The position numbers and the translations under genes were made by a program. From Candidatus Tisiphia endosymbiont of Dioctria linearis (GTDB lineage Bacteria; Pseudomonadota; Alphaproteobacteria; Rickettsiales; Rickettsiaceae): 64,000 nucleotides of DNA. Of this stretch, positions 21,299-31,468 are shown piece after piece. The notes beneath the pieces are model-generated. The model did not search any database. It saw only the letters and a list, made by a program, of their open reading frames with translations, and was not told where the DNA came from. The DNA lies in the NCBI RefSeq assembly GCF_964026545.1, contig NZ_OZ032156.1, positions 868,001 through 932,000 of the forward strand. The letters are read 5' to 3'. Numbering within the stretch: position 1 is the stretch's first letter; each line of letters opens with the position of its first letter.

Positions 21299-22684
21299 AT
21301 GAGTAAACCTGTTCAAGAAAACACCAGGATTATCCCTAATCGCCAGACTAGCCTTACGAAAGAACAAAAAGAATCGATTGGCTTACTATCAATTGGCACA
21401 TTCCTCGAATATTTTGACTTAATGTTATATGTCCATATGGCAGCGTTTCTTAATGAGTTATTTTTTGAGCCGACTGATCCTCACACAACCTATTTAATGA
21501 TGGCTTTTGCTCTTTGTTCTACCTTTGTTTTCCGACCTATTGGGGCAGTAATATTTGGTTGGTTAGGCGATAATATAGGGCGTAAATCAACAGTAATCAT
21601 CACAACTTTTATAATGGCTACCTCATGTACTGTCATAGCTAATTTGCCCACTTATGCCCAGATAGGAAGTGTAGCGGCTTGGATAGTGACCATATGTCGT
21701 ATTATGCAAGGTATGTCTTCTATGGGCGAATTAGTAGGTGCAGATCTTTATTTAACGGAAACACTTAAGCCACCAGCTCAATATGTAAGTGTGGGATTAT
21801 TAAGAGTTTTTACTGCTTTAGGGGGGTTAGGGGCATTAGGCATTGCATCACTTGTTACTTCGCATGGTTTTAACTGGCGTCTGGCATTTTGGCTTGGTGC
21901 AGCAGTGGCATTGATTGGTTCTGTTGCCAGAACAACTTTGCGAGAAACACCAGAATTTGCCGATGCTAAACGTCGAATAAAAAGAATATTTGAAAAAACT
22001 AATACTGATACAGCTACCTTAAAAGATAATCCCATATTGCAAGAAGAAGTTAATAAAAAAACCATAATAGCTTTGTTTTTATTAGAATGTGCTGGACCGG
22101 TAACTTTTTATTTTATTTATGTATATTGTAGCACTGTTCTTAAGACTAATTTTAGTTATACAACGGCTGAGGTTATTCATCATAATTTTATTGTCTGTCT
22201 AATGGAGCTTGTAATCGCGTTAATCTTATGTTATTTAAGTTTTAAAATATATCCATTGTCAATCATAAGAATTATACTGATCATCAGTTCTATTTTTATC
22301 ATATTTTGTCCATATTTATTGAATAATATTAATGCTCCTTATCAGTTATTTTTGATGCAATGCGTTATGGCGTTATTGCATGAATGTTTAGGTCCTGCTT
22401 TCCCCATTCTTTATAAAAGATTTCCGGTATTTAAACGTTTTACCTGTGCTACCATGACATTTGCTATATCTCGGGCTTTGATGTGTGTTGTTACCTCTTT
22501 TGGTTCTATCTATCTTATAGAATATTTTGGCAATTGGGGATTATGGGTTATTCTAATTCCGATAATTATCGGTTTTGCTTACGGGCTATTGTATTTTGAA
22601 AAGTTGGTAAAAGAGTGTGGCGATTTACCTATTGCTTTTAGAAACTCGGCTACTTATTCCGAAGAAAACAATTATTCGAGTTAA
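21299..22684 (+). CDS. MFS transporter, ProP-like (first of tandem pair)
   Basis: 462 residues with 12 predicted helices. The N-terminal GLLSIGTFLEYFDLMLYVHM and the GWLGDNIGRKSTVIITT loop match the metabolite:H+ symporter (ProP/SHS) branch of the MFS. Substrates in this branch include proline, betaine and dicarboxylates; I cannot choose. The frame extends to a TTG at 21269 but ATG 21299 aligns with the start of the downstream paralogue (MS-x-VQENTRIIP). The stop is 2 bases before the next start, so the two are translated from one message. Confidence 0.88.
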   Translation: MSKPVQENTRIIPNRQTSLTKEQKESIGLLSIGTFLEYFDLMLYVHMAAFLNELFFEPTDPHTTYLMMAFALCSTFVFRPIGAVIFGWLGDNIGRKSTVIITTFIMATSCTVIANLPTYAQIGSVAAWIVTICRIMQGMSSMGELVGADLYLTETLKPPAQYVSVGLLRVFTALGGLGALGIASLVTSHGFNWRLAFWLGAAVALIGSVARTTLRETPEFADAKRRIKRIFEKTNTDTATLKDNPILQEEVNKKTIIALFLLECAGPVTFYFIYVYCSTVLKTNFSYTTAEVIHHNFIVCLMELVIALILCYLSFKIYPLSIIRIILIISSIFIIFCPYLLNNINAPYQLFLMQCVMALLHECLGPAFPILYKRFPVFKRFTCATMTFAISRALMCVVTSFGSIYLIEYFGNWGLWVILIPIIIGFAYGLLYFEKLVKECGDLPIAFRNSATYSEENNYSS

Positions 22685-22686
22685 TT

Positions 22687-24027
22687 ATGAGTACATTAGT
22701 TCAAGAAAACACCAGAATTATCCCTGATCGGCAAAACAACCTTACAAGAGAACAAAAAGAAGCTGTTGGGTTACTATCAATAGGTATCTTTTTAGAGTAT
22801 TTTGATATGATGCTATATGTCCATTTAGCGGTATTATTAAATGAGTTGTTTTTTCCTAAATATGAAGCTTTTGCTGCATCTATGCTAACAGCTTTTGCCT
22901 TTTGTTCTACTTTTGTTTTTCGTCCAATTGGTGCATTAATTTTTGGTTATATTGGGGATAGAGCAGGACGAAAAGCAACGGTTATTATTACCACTATTAT
23001 GATGGCAATTTCATGCGTCATCATGGCTAATGTTCCAACTTATGCCCAAATTGGCATTGCTGCTTCCATAATAATTACGGTTTGTCGCGTACTACAAGGC
23101 ATGTCATCAGTAGGCGAAATAGTAGGAGCAGAACTTTATTTAACAGAGACTATAAAACCTCCTATACAATATCCAGCAGTAGCTTTTATTGCCGTTGCTT
23201 CTGTTATCGGGACAACAACTGCACTCGGAGTTGCTTCGTTCGTTACATCGCCTTATGGATTTAATTGGCGTCTAGCATTTTGGCTTGGTGCAGCAATTGC
23301 GTTGGTTGGGTCTGTTGCCAGAACAACCTTACGAGAAACACCAGAATTTGCTGATGCCAAACGCCGAATCAAGAAAGTTTTTGAAGAAACTAATAATGAT
23401 ATAGCTAGCTTAGAAGATAATCCCATATGGCAAAAAAAAGTTAATAAAAAATCAGTATTATATTTATTTATAGTAAATTGCGTCTGGCCAGGATGTTTTT
23501 ATTTCGCTTATGTACATTGTGGCAGCCTCCTAAAAAGTTCTTTTGGCTATAGTGCAGAACAAGTAATACATCAAAATTTTATTGTCTCAATGATACAGTT
23601 GGCTGCTATGTTATTTATAAGTTATTTAAGTTATAGGATATATCCACTGAAAATTCTAAAAGTGAAAGTAGTAATATTTTCTATTTTTATACTATTTTCT
23701 CCTTATATTCTGGATAACATAACCGAGCCATTTTACCTATTTTTATTTCAAACTTTTCTTGCAATGTTTGCTATTGGTAGAGTACCAGCTGCATCAATAT
23801 TTTTTAGACATTTTCCAGTCTTTAAACGTTATACTTATAACAGTATGATATATGCTGTATCACGTGCTTTGATGTATGTTATTACTTCTTTTGGAATTTT
23901 ATTTTTAACAAAATATCTTGGTCATTGGGGATTATTAATTATTATGGTTCCAATAAATGTAGGATTTGCTTTTGCTTTACGTCATTTTCAAAAGTTAGAG
24001 CAGGAAGCTGGTATTTATGTTGAATAA
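22687..24027 (+). CDS. MFS transporter, ProP-like (second of tandem pair)
   Basis: 446 residues, clearly a paralogue of the preceding gene: shared N-terminus (VQENTRIIP-R-n-LT-EQKE), identical LRETPEFADAKRRIK after helix 6, and conserved final helices. Motif GYIGDRAGRKATVIITT is the MFS loop. Divergence is concentrated in helices 7-12, which often determine substrate choice, so the pair may differ in specificity. The gene pair is a local duplication. Rickettsia commonly carry many ProP-like copies. Confidence 0.88.
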   Translation: MSTLVQENTRIIPDRQNNLTREQKEAVGLLSIGIFLEYFDMMLYVHLAVLLNELFFPKYEAFAASMLTAFAFCSTFVFRPIGALIFGYIGDRAGRKATVIITTIMMAISCVIMANVPTYAQIGIAASIIITVCRVLQGMSSVGEIVGAELYLTETIKPPIQYPAVAFIAVASVIGTTTALGVASFVTSPYGFNWRLAFWLGAAIALVGSVARTTLRETPEFADAKRRIKKVFEETNNDIASLEDNPIWQKKVNKKSVLYLFIVNCVWPGCFYFAYVHCGSLLKSSFGYSAEQVIHQNFIVSMIQLAAMLFISYLSYRIYPLKILKVKVVIFSIFILFSPYILDNITEPFYLFLFQTFLAMFAIGRVPAASIFFRHFPVFKRYTYNSMIYAVSRALMYVITSFGILFLTKYLGHWGLLIIMVPINVGFAFALRHFQKLEQEAGIYVE

Positions 24028-24096
24028 TTGTTGTAGACTCTAATGGCAATTCAGTACCTAATAAATATTTGTAACATAAATTAGTTAATATATTTT

Positions 24097-24279
24097 CTAA
24101 TCGTTTTGCTCACACATGCTAACACTTATAAAACTCTTAAGAGTCTCCTCTACAATTTTCTTAATCTTCTCAGGAGATTTAGCACCAATAGTTTGCATAT
24201 TATGTAGTTGGTCAAATAATTTAATCAATAAAACATCATTTTTCTTTTGTTGAAATAATATACTCAATGTTTCTGCTGC
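24097..24279 (-). pseudogene. RelA/SpoT hydrolase-domain fragment
   Basis: Minus-strand frame of about 60 codons: AAETLSILFQQKKNDVLLIK, LFDQLHNMQTIGAKSPEKIK, KIVEETLKSF..., then stop at 24097. LFDQLHNMQTI corresponds to the D-R-LHNM-T motif of the HD (ppGpp hydrolase) domain, with the usual Arg replaced by Gln. No start and no remaining catalytic or synthetase domain. Rickettsiae are known to carry scattered spoT fragments. It abuts a transposase fragment at about 24280-24290. Confidence 0.72.
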
Positions 24280-24289
24280 ACTTATCTTT

Positions 24290-24454
24290 AACTATTTTCC
24301 GAAGTTAGGGGAAAAATACAAACTTAGAGGAGCTATTGAAAGATTCTTTGGAAAAATAAAAGAAAATCGGAGGCTTGCTGTCCGATATGAAAAAGATGAT
24401 CTTTCTTTCCTCTCTTTTATCGCTCTTGCTGCTATTAAATTACACCTTTGTTAA
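24290..24454 (+). pseudogene. IS5-like transposase C-terminal fragment
   Basis: An open frame of 54 codons without start: NYFPKLGEKYKLRGAIERFF, GKIKENRRLAVRYEKDDLSF, LSFIALAAIKLHLC. The R-n-IERFFGKIKENR-n-RY is the last catalytic segment (E of DDE) of an IS5-group transposase, different from the intact element in this window. Followed by ACAGTGTCTAGG, probably the IS end. Confidence 0.75.
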
Positions 24455-24463
24455 CAGTGTCTA

Positions 24464-24546
24464 GGAATTGCTTCGTCGGCTATGCCTTCTTGCAATGACA
24501 TTCGGGACACATATATGCCTTCCTCGCAGTGACGCTTGGCAATCCA
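24464..24546. repeat. Family A repeat pair
   Basis: GGAATTGCTTCGTCGGC...TTGCAATGAC then CCTCGCAGTGACGCTTGGCAATCCA. Unlike most pairs the two units show several substitutions, so this copy is older. It lies just beyond the 3' end of ompB. Confidence 0.7.
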
Positions 24547-24557
24547 ATTTTTACTCC

Positions 24558-27500
24558 CTAGAAATTCACTTTAACTTTCAAACTACCTTGGTGACCAATA
24601 TATTTATTGGCAATGTTAGCGTTATAGGCAACGCTATATTCCATCATATTGTGTTTTGCAGCTAAACTAGTACCAACAGTGAAGAATATCTTAGCAGATT
24701 TAACTGATTTGGTTTGTAATGGTTCATTCATCCCACCTAACCTTGCCTCAATTATGGGTGATTTTCCTTTGAAGTCATAATTAACGTAGCCATGCAATTC
24801 TGGTATTAGCAGTAATTGGTCAAGTTGTATGTTTGTTGCAGTTCTTAGACCCAAAATACCTTCAAATTTATTGTACAACCTATTCTTAACAATTAGGTTT
24901 TGGCATGCTGTACCACTTTCCACATGATCGGCATCCATAAATTGTGAGTATCTTAGCCCAATTATTGGCGTAATGGTTAACTTTTCAGAAGGTTGGTGAT
25001 TATACCCGGTAAGTAGTTGCCCACTATAAGAAGTAGATTTATATTTAGCAACAGCTGTACCTAGAGTAGTAACAGCTATCTTATCAGTTGGGAGTACACG
25101 TCCTTTCGAATTTTTAACATTAGTTATGCCATATGATGCTATCGCTTCAGCAAACCAATTAGCCGAGAATTTATATAAACCATATATGGAAAAGACATTA
25201 GTATTACCACTAGTTTTATCACCAATTTTCTGATCTTTATGAGACATTTTTGTGTTAATTTGGCTATAAGCTGCACCAATTAGCAAATTATCATTTATTA
25301 AACTGTCGAAGCCAACTATCCCACCAGCTGACTTTGATTTATAACCACTAACTCCTTTTCGCATTTTTTGGTCAGCAATACTATAAAATGGACTACCCCA
25401 TACTCCATATAATATTACCTTATCATCATCACCCGATGCTACAGGAACCTGCATGTTTCCAGACCTTAAAGTAATTTGGTGGGTAGCTTGAAAAATTGCT
25501 TCACTTATTACATATGTTAAACTTTCTAGACCATCTTTCATTGAAGTTAAATTTTCATTACTAGACAATAGTTTCTCCATTGCCAATTGGGCATTATTTT
25601 TATCCATACAACCAAGGTCATTTCTAAACTTAGCAGCATCACAGTTAGGATCTGCCTCCGCTGCCTTCTCCAATTGCTTAATAAACTGCTTTTTTTCTTT
25701 AGGCTTATCAGTAAATTCTTTCTCTAAAACTTCCTTAGAAATGTCCTTTGCATGCAGGGTCAGATTGTTAGGATCAATAGTCCAACTGACAAAGCGGTTT
25801 TGTTCACTTATTGAATCTAAGGTAATTTTACTTGGATCCAAGGTACTAATACCATTACCATCAACTGACGAAATCAGAATATATTTAGTATCGTCAGAAA
25901 TTTTGTTAACATCAGTCCGTCCTGCTATTGTTATGAGCAATTTGTCTAGTTGTGATAGATCCAGTTTACCATTACTCTGAATTTCTATATTACCACCTAC
26001 CGATTTTGATGAGTCATAGAAACTGTGTAATTTTAGCTCTCCTGTCAGTTTGGTATTACCAGCATATTTTAATTGATTAGTTCCAAGATCTATTGTTAAA
26101 TCTTTAGCTGCTAACTCACCAGTGATAGCTTGTTTTTCAGACAAGATAATTATCTTAGCTTGACTGGCTTCAATGTTAGAAAACGCAATATTTTTTTCTA
26201 ATATTACATACTTATCTGGAGCAAAGGTTACAGAGGCGGCTGACTTTACTTCTTCTTTAAACCATACATTATCTGCTAATATCACCTGTCCACCATTAAT
26301 TGGTGCGTTAATCAAGGCTGCATTATCAAATTTCATCTTGGATGAGTCTTCAGCATTTATCTCTTCCGAAACAATTTCTGTGCTATAGGTAAACTCCTTC
26401 AATAACCTTGGTATTCCTGGTATTGATATAGTTCTTGTATTAGTACCATCAAAACTTGCCATTTTATCAGCATTAATGGTTATTTTCTTGGAATAAACAT
26501 CATCTTTCACCTTAGAATTACTATCAAAAGTTACATCAAGCAATCTAAGGGTATCTGATCCTAGATTACCATAAGCAACACTACCACTCGATTCAAATAT
26601 TACTTTACTACTATCAGAAGTTGTAGTTAACACAGCAGCATAGAGATTACTGTTAGTAATGCTAATAGTCTGATCACCTTGTAATTTAATCTCTTTTAAT
26701 CTGTTGCTATCTGAGCCAACATCACCTACAATGGCAAGATTTGCATTTAATGCTAGACTATGTAAACCATTGCCAGCTGTTGTAATGTTACTTATAATAC
26801 TATTATCTTTTAAGATTAAAGTTGCATTTTGAGCACTAGAGAAGTGAACATTAACCGCTGAAAATGTTTGAATAGTTTCTACATTTGATCCGGCTATTTC
26901 TATAATATTAGCCCCTATTTGGCTATTAATGACAATATCTTTTTTGTTATTAAATTTAACTATACCTAGTCCATTAATATTGTTGGCATTGACATCTTTA
27001 GTAATCTCAACAGTTGCACCACCTAGTATACGGATATTTTTAGCATTGATGAGATCATCAAATGTGACAATACCAGCTTTGATTTGGATATTACCGACGG
27101 GATTCGTTTCTGTCCCGACAACACCGCTAATTCTGCTATTTCCCTCGAATATTAAACCAACTGCATGTCCACCAGTCAAGTTAATACCACCTGCTAAATT
27201 AAAACCACTAGCAAAAGTTAAGGTTCCCACGCCATTACCTTGGATTTCAGTAATGCCATAATCACCAGTGGCTAATTTTACATTACCATTACCAGCTTGT
27301 AATAGTTTTAACTTCTCAATTGGCTTGCTTACTTCTCCAGCCCCTGCAAACACTAAAGTTGCATTTTCACCCTTTTTGATAGTACCACCGATTGTCTTAC
27401 TATCTGCCAGATTAACTGTACCTGCATGATTATTAAAATCTACATCACCTGTGACACCCTTATTGGCAGCTAATTGACCATTACCAGTAAAAACTACGCT

Positions 27501-29603
27501 ACCAATTGAACCACCAACAGTACTATTGCCCCCATTAACAGTTACAATTCCTGTAACGTTACCAGTCGTAGTACCATCAGCAGCAAAACCCACATGACCA
27601 GTAACGTCACCTTTTAACTGCCCACCAGCAGTATGGAAAATCACAATACCAGTAACGTTACCATCTAACTTAGCACCCACAGCATCAAAAATCACACCAC
27701 CATCAACGTTACCATTTAGCTGACCAGCAGCATTGAGAATCACACTACCATTAATACCGTTTGTTGTTACCGTACCAGCTATATCTGATATTATAGTATG
27801 AGCATATATGGTGGGAGCGATATTAATATTCCCATCACCAGAGAAATTTATCTTATTTAGCTTAAAATTAGCATCACCTAAACTAGCAACTCCTATTTTA
27901 TTAATCGTCAACATTGTGTTAGCAACAGCAGAATTAAACTCAACTACACCTTCTTTATCATTAATTGGAACCAAATTATTTGCTAAAGTTATGGTCTTGT
28001 CATCATTATCACTATTCCGTAATATTAATTTAGCATCTGGATCCAAGAAATTAATTCGATGAGTGGCATCAGTTAAAATATGAAAATCACCATATTTGGC
28101 ATCCAGTACATAAGTTGCTGGACCAGTAACAGCAGTACCAACACCACCAGCAGCACCAGTATAAGATTGTCCAATATCGATTTGACCAATCGCGGCTGAA
28201 GTACAACTCTCATCGGTAAATTCTGTAACAAATTCTGTATCATGAACAATGCTCAATTTCCCCGTGTTACTAATATCAAGTTTATTAGCATTATCTCCTT
28301 TGATGGTCACCTTACCAAAGGCTGCAATGTGTCCTAGCTTTTGAGTGTCTGCACCAAGAGCTTTGTTATCTTTAGATTGTACAGTTAAAGTAGCATCTCC
28401 GATACCACCCATCAATACTATTCCACCACCACCAACATGCCCTGGTAAGTCCTTCTCAAAGGTTATAATTCGATCCTGTCTTATAGTAAATAATTCTAAT
28501 CTTGAGTTTGGATGCAAGAAATTAACTTCTGCATCAACATGAGTAAGGAGATGAACATTATTATCTGAGGCATTTATTGCTAGAACCTTAGCAGTAGAAT
28601 CAACAACAGGGGGACCAACCTCACCGGGAATACCAATATTTATAATCTTAATATTACCAATATCTGCATTAGTAGCTACGAGGTTAGTCTGAACATTTAA
28701 AATACCATTATCACCATTAGCTATTGTTGCGTTGAAACTATGAGAATTAGCACCGTAAAATGTTAAAGTGCAAGCATTAGCAAAATAAACTTCACCTGTA
28801 AAATTACCACCAATTTTTACAGTTCTATTGGCAACAGCAAAGTAGAGCGTTTCAGTAGAAACATCTTGTTGTAAGTCAACATCACCACCATTAATATTAA
28901 TAAATAATAAAGCATTATTCTCACCAATATTCCCAGTTACTGTAGCAGCTCCTGCGAAAGTTAATATTCCCTCACGATCAATATTTGTAGTGATATTACC
29001 AGTGAGTGATATATTTCCGGGATTACCAGCATAATCGTTAGCAGGTCGAATTACAAGAGTTGAGTCTGCTCCATTAAGGATTATGTTACCCAATGCAGTA
29101 TAGGTATTTTCATGTGTAGTGAAACCATGCTTTGTATCTATAGCTTTAGTACCGGTTAAAGTTAAGGTTTTACCAGCTGCTATAGTTATAGGTAACACGT
29201 TTTTTATATTATCTTTTTGTGCTCTTTCACCTCTCACTATAGAACCGATTGATAAATTTTCATTAACCGTAAGCATGCCAGGTTTGTTGCCAACTAGATT
29301 GATAGCAGCAATTATATGATCATGTACATTAGCATCAAGTGTAACAGGAGCACTATAGAGAAATGCAGTGTTATCCCCAGGTGCCGCAGTATAATCTCCC
29401 ACAGAATTACCATTCTTCTGTACTTTTTTCCAGTTCTTCTTATCTGCCGTATCTGATAACGCAATATCCTTCTTACTGAGCATCCTAAAACCATGGGTCG
29501 TAGCTACTCCAAAAGCAACATTGTTCCATCCCATACTTGCTATAACAGAGGCAACTGATACACTGGTCAGCAAATTTTTTAAGAATTTTTGTTTTTTAGC
29601 CAT
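24558..29603 (-). CDS. ompB: Outer membrane protein B (rOmpB, Sca5) autotransporter precursor
   Basis: 1681 residues, close to the length of rickettsial rOmpB. Signal peptide about 1-32 (KNLLTSVSVASVIASMGWNNVAFG) followed by the mature start VATTHGFRMLS typical of rOmpB. Residues about 90-1340 are beta-helix-like passenger, Gly/Asn/Thr-rich. About 1390-1681 is the autotransporter beta-barrel, from DKVILYGVWGSPFYSIADQK to the terminal LKVKVNF ending in Phe. It forms the surface layer and binds host receptors. GGAG lies 6 bases before the ATG. Passenger residues about 610-735 contain diverged short repeats (see 27400-27780). Confidence 0.95.
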   Translation of the reverse strand: MAKKQKFLKNLLTSVSVASVIASMGWNNVAFGVATTHGFRMLSKKDIALSDTADKKNWKKVQKNGNSVGDYTAAPGDNTAFLYSAPVTLDANVHDHIIAAINLVGNKPGMLTVNENLSIGSIVRGERAQKDNIKNVLPITIAAGKTLTLTGTKAIDTKHGFTTHENTYTALGNIILNGADSTLVIRPANDYAGNPGNISLTGNITTNIDREGILTFAGAATVTGNIGENNALLFININGGDVDLQQDVSTETLYFAVANRTVKIGGNFTGEVYFANACTLTFYGANSHSFNATIANGDNGILNVQTNLVATNADIGNIKIINIGIPGEVGPPVVDSTAKVLAINASDNNVHLLTHVDAEVNFLHPNSRLELFTIRQDRIITFEKDLPGHVGGGGIVLMGGIGDATLTVQSKDNKALGADTQKLGHIAAFGKVTIKGDNANKLDISNTGKLSIVHDTEFVTEFTDESCTSAAIGQIDIGQSYTGAAGGVGTAVTGPATYVLDAKYGDFHILTDATHRINFLDPDAKLILRNSDNDDKTITLANNLVPINDKEGVVEFNSAVANTMLTINKIGVASLGDANFKLNKINFSGDGNINIAPTIYAHTIISDIAGTVTTNGINGSVILNAAGQLNGNVDGGVIFDAVGAKLDGNVTGIVIFHTAGGQLKGDVTGHVGFAADGTTTGNVTGIVTVNGGNSTVGGSIGSVVFTGNGQLAANKGVTGDVDFNNHAGTVNLADSKTIGGTIKKGENATLVFAGAGEVSKPIEKLKLLQAGNGNVKLATGDYGITEIQGNGVGTLTFASGFNLAGGINLTGGHAVGLIFEGNSRISGVVGTETNPVGNIQIKAGIVTFDDLINAKNIRILGGATVEITKDVNANNINGLGIVKFNNKKDIVINSQIGANIIEIAGSNVETIQTFSAVNVHFSSAQNATLILKDNSIISNITTAGNGLHSLALNANLAIVGDVGSDSNRLKEIKLQGDQTISITNSNLYAAVLTTTSDSSKVIFESSGSVAYGNLGSDTLRLLDVTFDSNSKVKDDVYSKKITINADKMASFDGTNTRTISIPGIPRLLKEFTYSTEIVSEEINAEDSSKMKFDNAALINAPINGGQVILADNVWFKEEVKSAASVTFAPDKYVILEKNIAFSNIEASQAKIIILSEKQAITGELAAKDLTIDLGTNQLKYAGNTKLTGELKLHSFYDSSKSVGGNIEIQSNGKLDLSQLDKLLITIAGRTDVNKISDDTKYILISSVDGNGISTLDPSKITLDSISEQNRFVSWTIDPNNLTLHAKDISKEVLEKEFTDKPKEKKQFIKQLEKAAEADPNCDAAKFRNDLGCMDKNNAQLAMEKLLSSNENLTSMKDGLESLTYVISEAIFQATHQITLRSGNMQVPVASGDDDKVILYGVWGSPFYSIADQKMRKGVSGYKSKSAGGIVGFDSLINDNLLIGAAYSQINTKMSHKDQKIGDKTSGNTNVFSIYGLYKFSANWFAEAIASYGITNVKNSKGRVLPTDKIAVTTLGTAVAKYKSTSYSGQLLTGYNHQPSEKLTITPIIGLRYSQFMDADHVESGTACQNLIVKNRLYNKFEGILGLRTATNIQLDQLLLIPELHGYVNYDFKGKSPIIEARLGGMNEPLQTKSVKSAKIFFTVGTSLAAKHNMMEYSVAYNANIANKYIGHQGSLKVKVNF
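27400..27780 (-). repeat. Diverged short repeats in the rOmpB passenger
   Basis: Inside ompB (about residues 608-735) a motif G-n-V-G-x-V-x-F-x-A/G-x-G-x-L/T recurs: NGSVILNAAGQLNGNVDGG, GGVIFDAVGAKLDGNVTG, GIVIFHTAGGQLKGDVTG, GHVGFAADGTTTGNVTG, GIVTVNGGNSTVGGSIG, GSVVFTGNGQL. Period about 16-17 residues, one beta-helix rung each by my reading. These could shrink or expand by recombination. Confidence 0.7.
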
Positions 29604-29707
29604 AGTTCTCCATTTTTATAAAAAAATAATTCGTTATTTCCAGAATGTTTATACCTGCATAGATACGCTAGTGTTTGGGTTAAATTGGAGAGATACAGTT
29701 ATTATGT

Positions 29708-29740
29708 GGCATTAAGTCCTAGGACTTCAGGTCTAATGCC
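29708..29740. promoter_or_regulatory. Hairpin upstream of ompB
   Basis: GGCATTA...TAATGCC outer arms enclose AAGTCCTAGGACTT, giving a two-part palindrome about 105 bases upstream of the ompB start. No T-run follows in either direction, so I list it as a possible regulatory or decayed repeat structure rather than a terminator. Confidence 0.35.
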
Positions 29741-29883
29741 TGTGAGAACAACTCCAAAAAGGATATATGCATATAAACCTATTAGAAAAACTATCTCTAA
29801 CAAAAGCGGTATCAGAGTATAAAAGTGATAGATATAGCAGGGTTTTAACACACAGAATCAGCTTGTTATACAATGTTGTTTGG

Positions 29884-30395
29884 TTAACTAAGCGGTTGTA
29901 AGAGTTTAAGGTATCTTGTAATTAATGTCGGGATAAGGATGTTGTGAATATGTAGATTAAAGTCAAGTTTTATTGAAGGTTTATGTTTTTTTAACGAATA
30001 GGTAGCAAGAGTAGATAATATATGGACAAAGGCATTTATCGAAGACCTATGTTTAGTGTGTTCAATATCCATTTTATTTTTTAGATAATCAAAAACTGTT
30101 TCAATTAAGCCGTGCCTTCGAAGTAATGCTTTTTCTTTTAAATCCATTAATTTATTTTCCATATTCTTCTTAATTCCATGAATCATTTTTAAGCCTCTTT
30201 CATATAAATTTAAGAACAAATTTTCTTGATATAACCTTTATCAGCAGCCATAATTCCAGTTAATCCTTTTGTTAATTATGGTACTGAAATCCTATTATCT
30301 GCGTTACCTTTGATCACTTATAGTGCCATAAAGTTTCCTTTATTGTTGATTGTCAAATATCAATTATGTTTAGTGATATATGCTTTATTCATAAT
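29884..30395 (-). pseudogene. IS982-family transposase remnant
   Basis: The C-terminal part is open from 30219 to 29884: FLNLYERGLKMIHGIKKNMENK, HGLIETVFDYLKNKMDIEHT, STLATYSLKKHKP, a clear IS982-type end. Upstream the frame is broken twice: GNADNRISVP then TAA, then LTKGLTGIMAADKGYIKK followed by a shift into NLFLNLYERG. The N-terminal half is missing or unrecognisable, so this is dead. It lies between ompB and obgE. Confidence 0.8.
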
Positions 30396-30466
30396 ACAAA
30401 AACCCTACTATATTCTTTCTACTATTGCAACCTTTTATTTATGATCAGTATACACGAATAACATGA

Positions 30467-31468
30467 TTATTTGTGGAGTCTTGTGTTTTTTATGTTTCCA
30501 AGGGCTTTTTTTATTATTCTATTCAATCCAGTTTTTGTATAGGCAGAAACTGCAAAAATCTCCTCACTGGTAATTTTTTGTAATTTGGTAATTTTGTCTT
30601 GAACTTCTTCCTCTGACAAAATGTCGCACTTATTTAAACAGATTATTTCTGTCTTATTTTTTAATAAGTTTGAATATGATTCAAGCTCATTCCTAATAGT
30701 TTGATAATCAGCCAACAAATTATCACTTGTTGCTGATATCAGATGAATCAATAAATTACACCTCTCAATATGTTTTAGGAACTTATCACCAAGCCCATGT
30801 CCCAAATGGGCTCCTTCTATTAAACCTGGGATATCAGCTATCACAAATTCTTCATCATCTACGTAAACAACACCAAGATTTGGGCTTAGTGTGGTAAATG
30901 GATAATCAGCAATTTTAGGTTTTGCTGATGTCGTTGCTGCAAGAAAAGTGGACTTCCCTGCATTAGGTAAACCTATAAGACCAACATCTGAAAGTAGTTT
31001 GAGTTGTAAATTTATCCACATCTCTTCCCCGATGATACCTTCAGTTCTACGTCTCGGAGCTTGATTGATCGATGACTTAAAATGGCTATTACCAAGCCCT
31101 CCTTTTCCCCCTTTAATTATTTCAAAAATCTGTTCATCTGAAGTAAAATCATATAGTAGAACATCATTATGTTCTGAAAATATTTGTGTTCCAACTGGTA
31201 CTTGTAGGACTAAAGCTGGTTTAGATTTACCAGTTCGGTTTGAACCTTTACCATTTTCACCGTTTTCTGCTTTAAAATGTAGTTTATACCTAAAATTTAC
31301 TAAAGTATTAATATGAGAATTGCTCTTAAAAATAATGCTGCCACCACGACCACCATCTCCACCGTCAGGTCCTCCCATATCGATATATTTCTCTCGATGG
31401 AAGCTAACCGCTCCATCACCACCATTACCCGCTTTTAAATATATTTTAGCTTCATCGATAAAATTCAT
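30467..31468 (-). CDS. obgE: GTPase Obg/CgtA
   Basis: 333 residues. N-terminal glycine-rich Obg fold (about 1-157: [35 protein letters not shown]) and a G domain with G1 [11 protein letters not shown] near 166, switch region [23 protein letters not shown] and NKCD. Obg binds the 50S subunit and couples ribosome assembly to stress and GTP level. The family's variable C-terminal domain is absent or minimal, as in other rickettsiae. The ATG at 31468 matches the family start [10 protein letters not shown]. Confidence 0.96.
   Translation of the reverse strand: MNFIDEAKIYLKAGNGGDGAVSFHREKYIDMGGPDGGDGGRGGSIIFKSNSHINTLVNFRYKLHFKAENGENGKGSNRTGKSKPALVLQVPVGTQIFSEHNDVLLYDFTSDEQIFEIIKGGKGGLGNSHFKSSINQAPRRRTEGIIGEEMWINLQLKLLSDVGLIGLPNAGKSTFLAATTSAKPKIADYPFTTLSPNLGVVYVDDEEFVIADIPGLIEGAHLGHGLGDKFLKHIERCNLLIHLISATSDNLLADYQTIRNELESYSNLLKNKTEIICLNKCDILSEEEVQDKITKLQKITSEEIFAVSAYTKTGLNRIIKKALGNIKNTRLHK

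Noticed and set aside
26929..27261. Long antisense frames (up to 110 residues) under ompB
   Set aside because: Valine/alanine/threonine-rich coding on the minus strand makes open antisense frames likely; peptides are Pro/Leu-rich without motifs or RBS.
24558..29603. Replication origin or phage region in the low-complexity DNA of ompB
   Set aside because: The region is a single coherent autotransporter frame with a signal peptide and beta-barrel.
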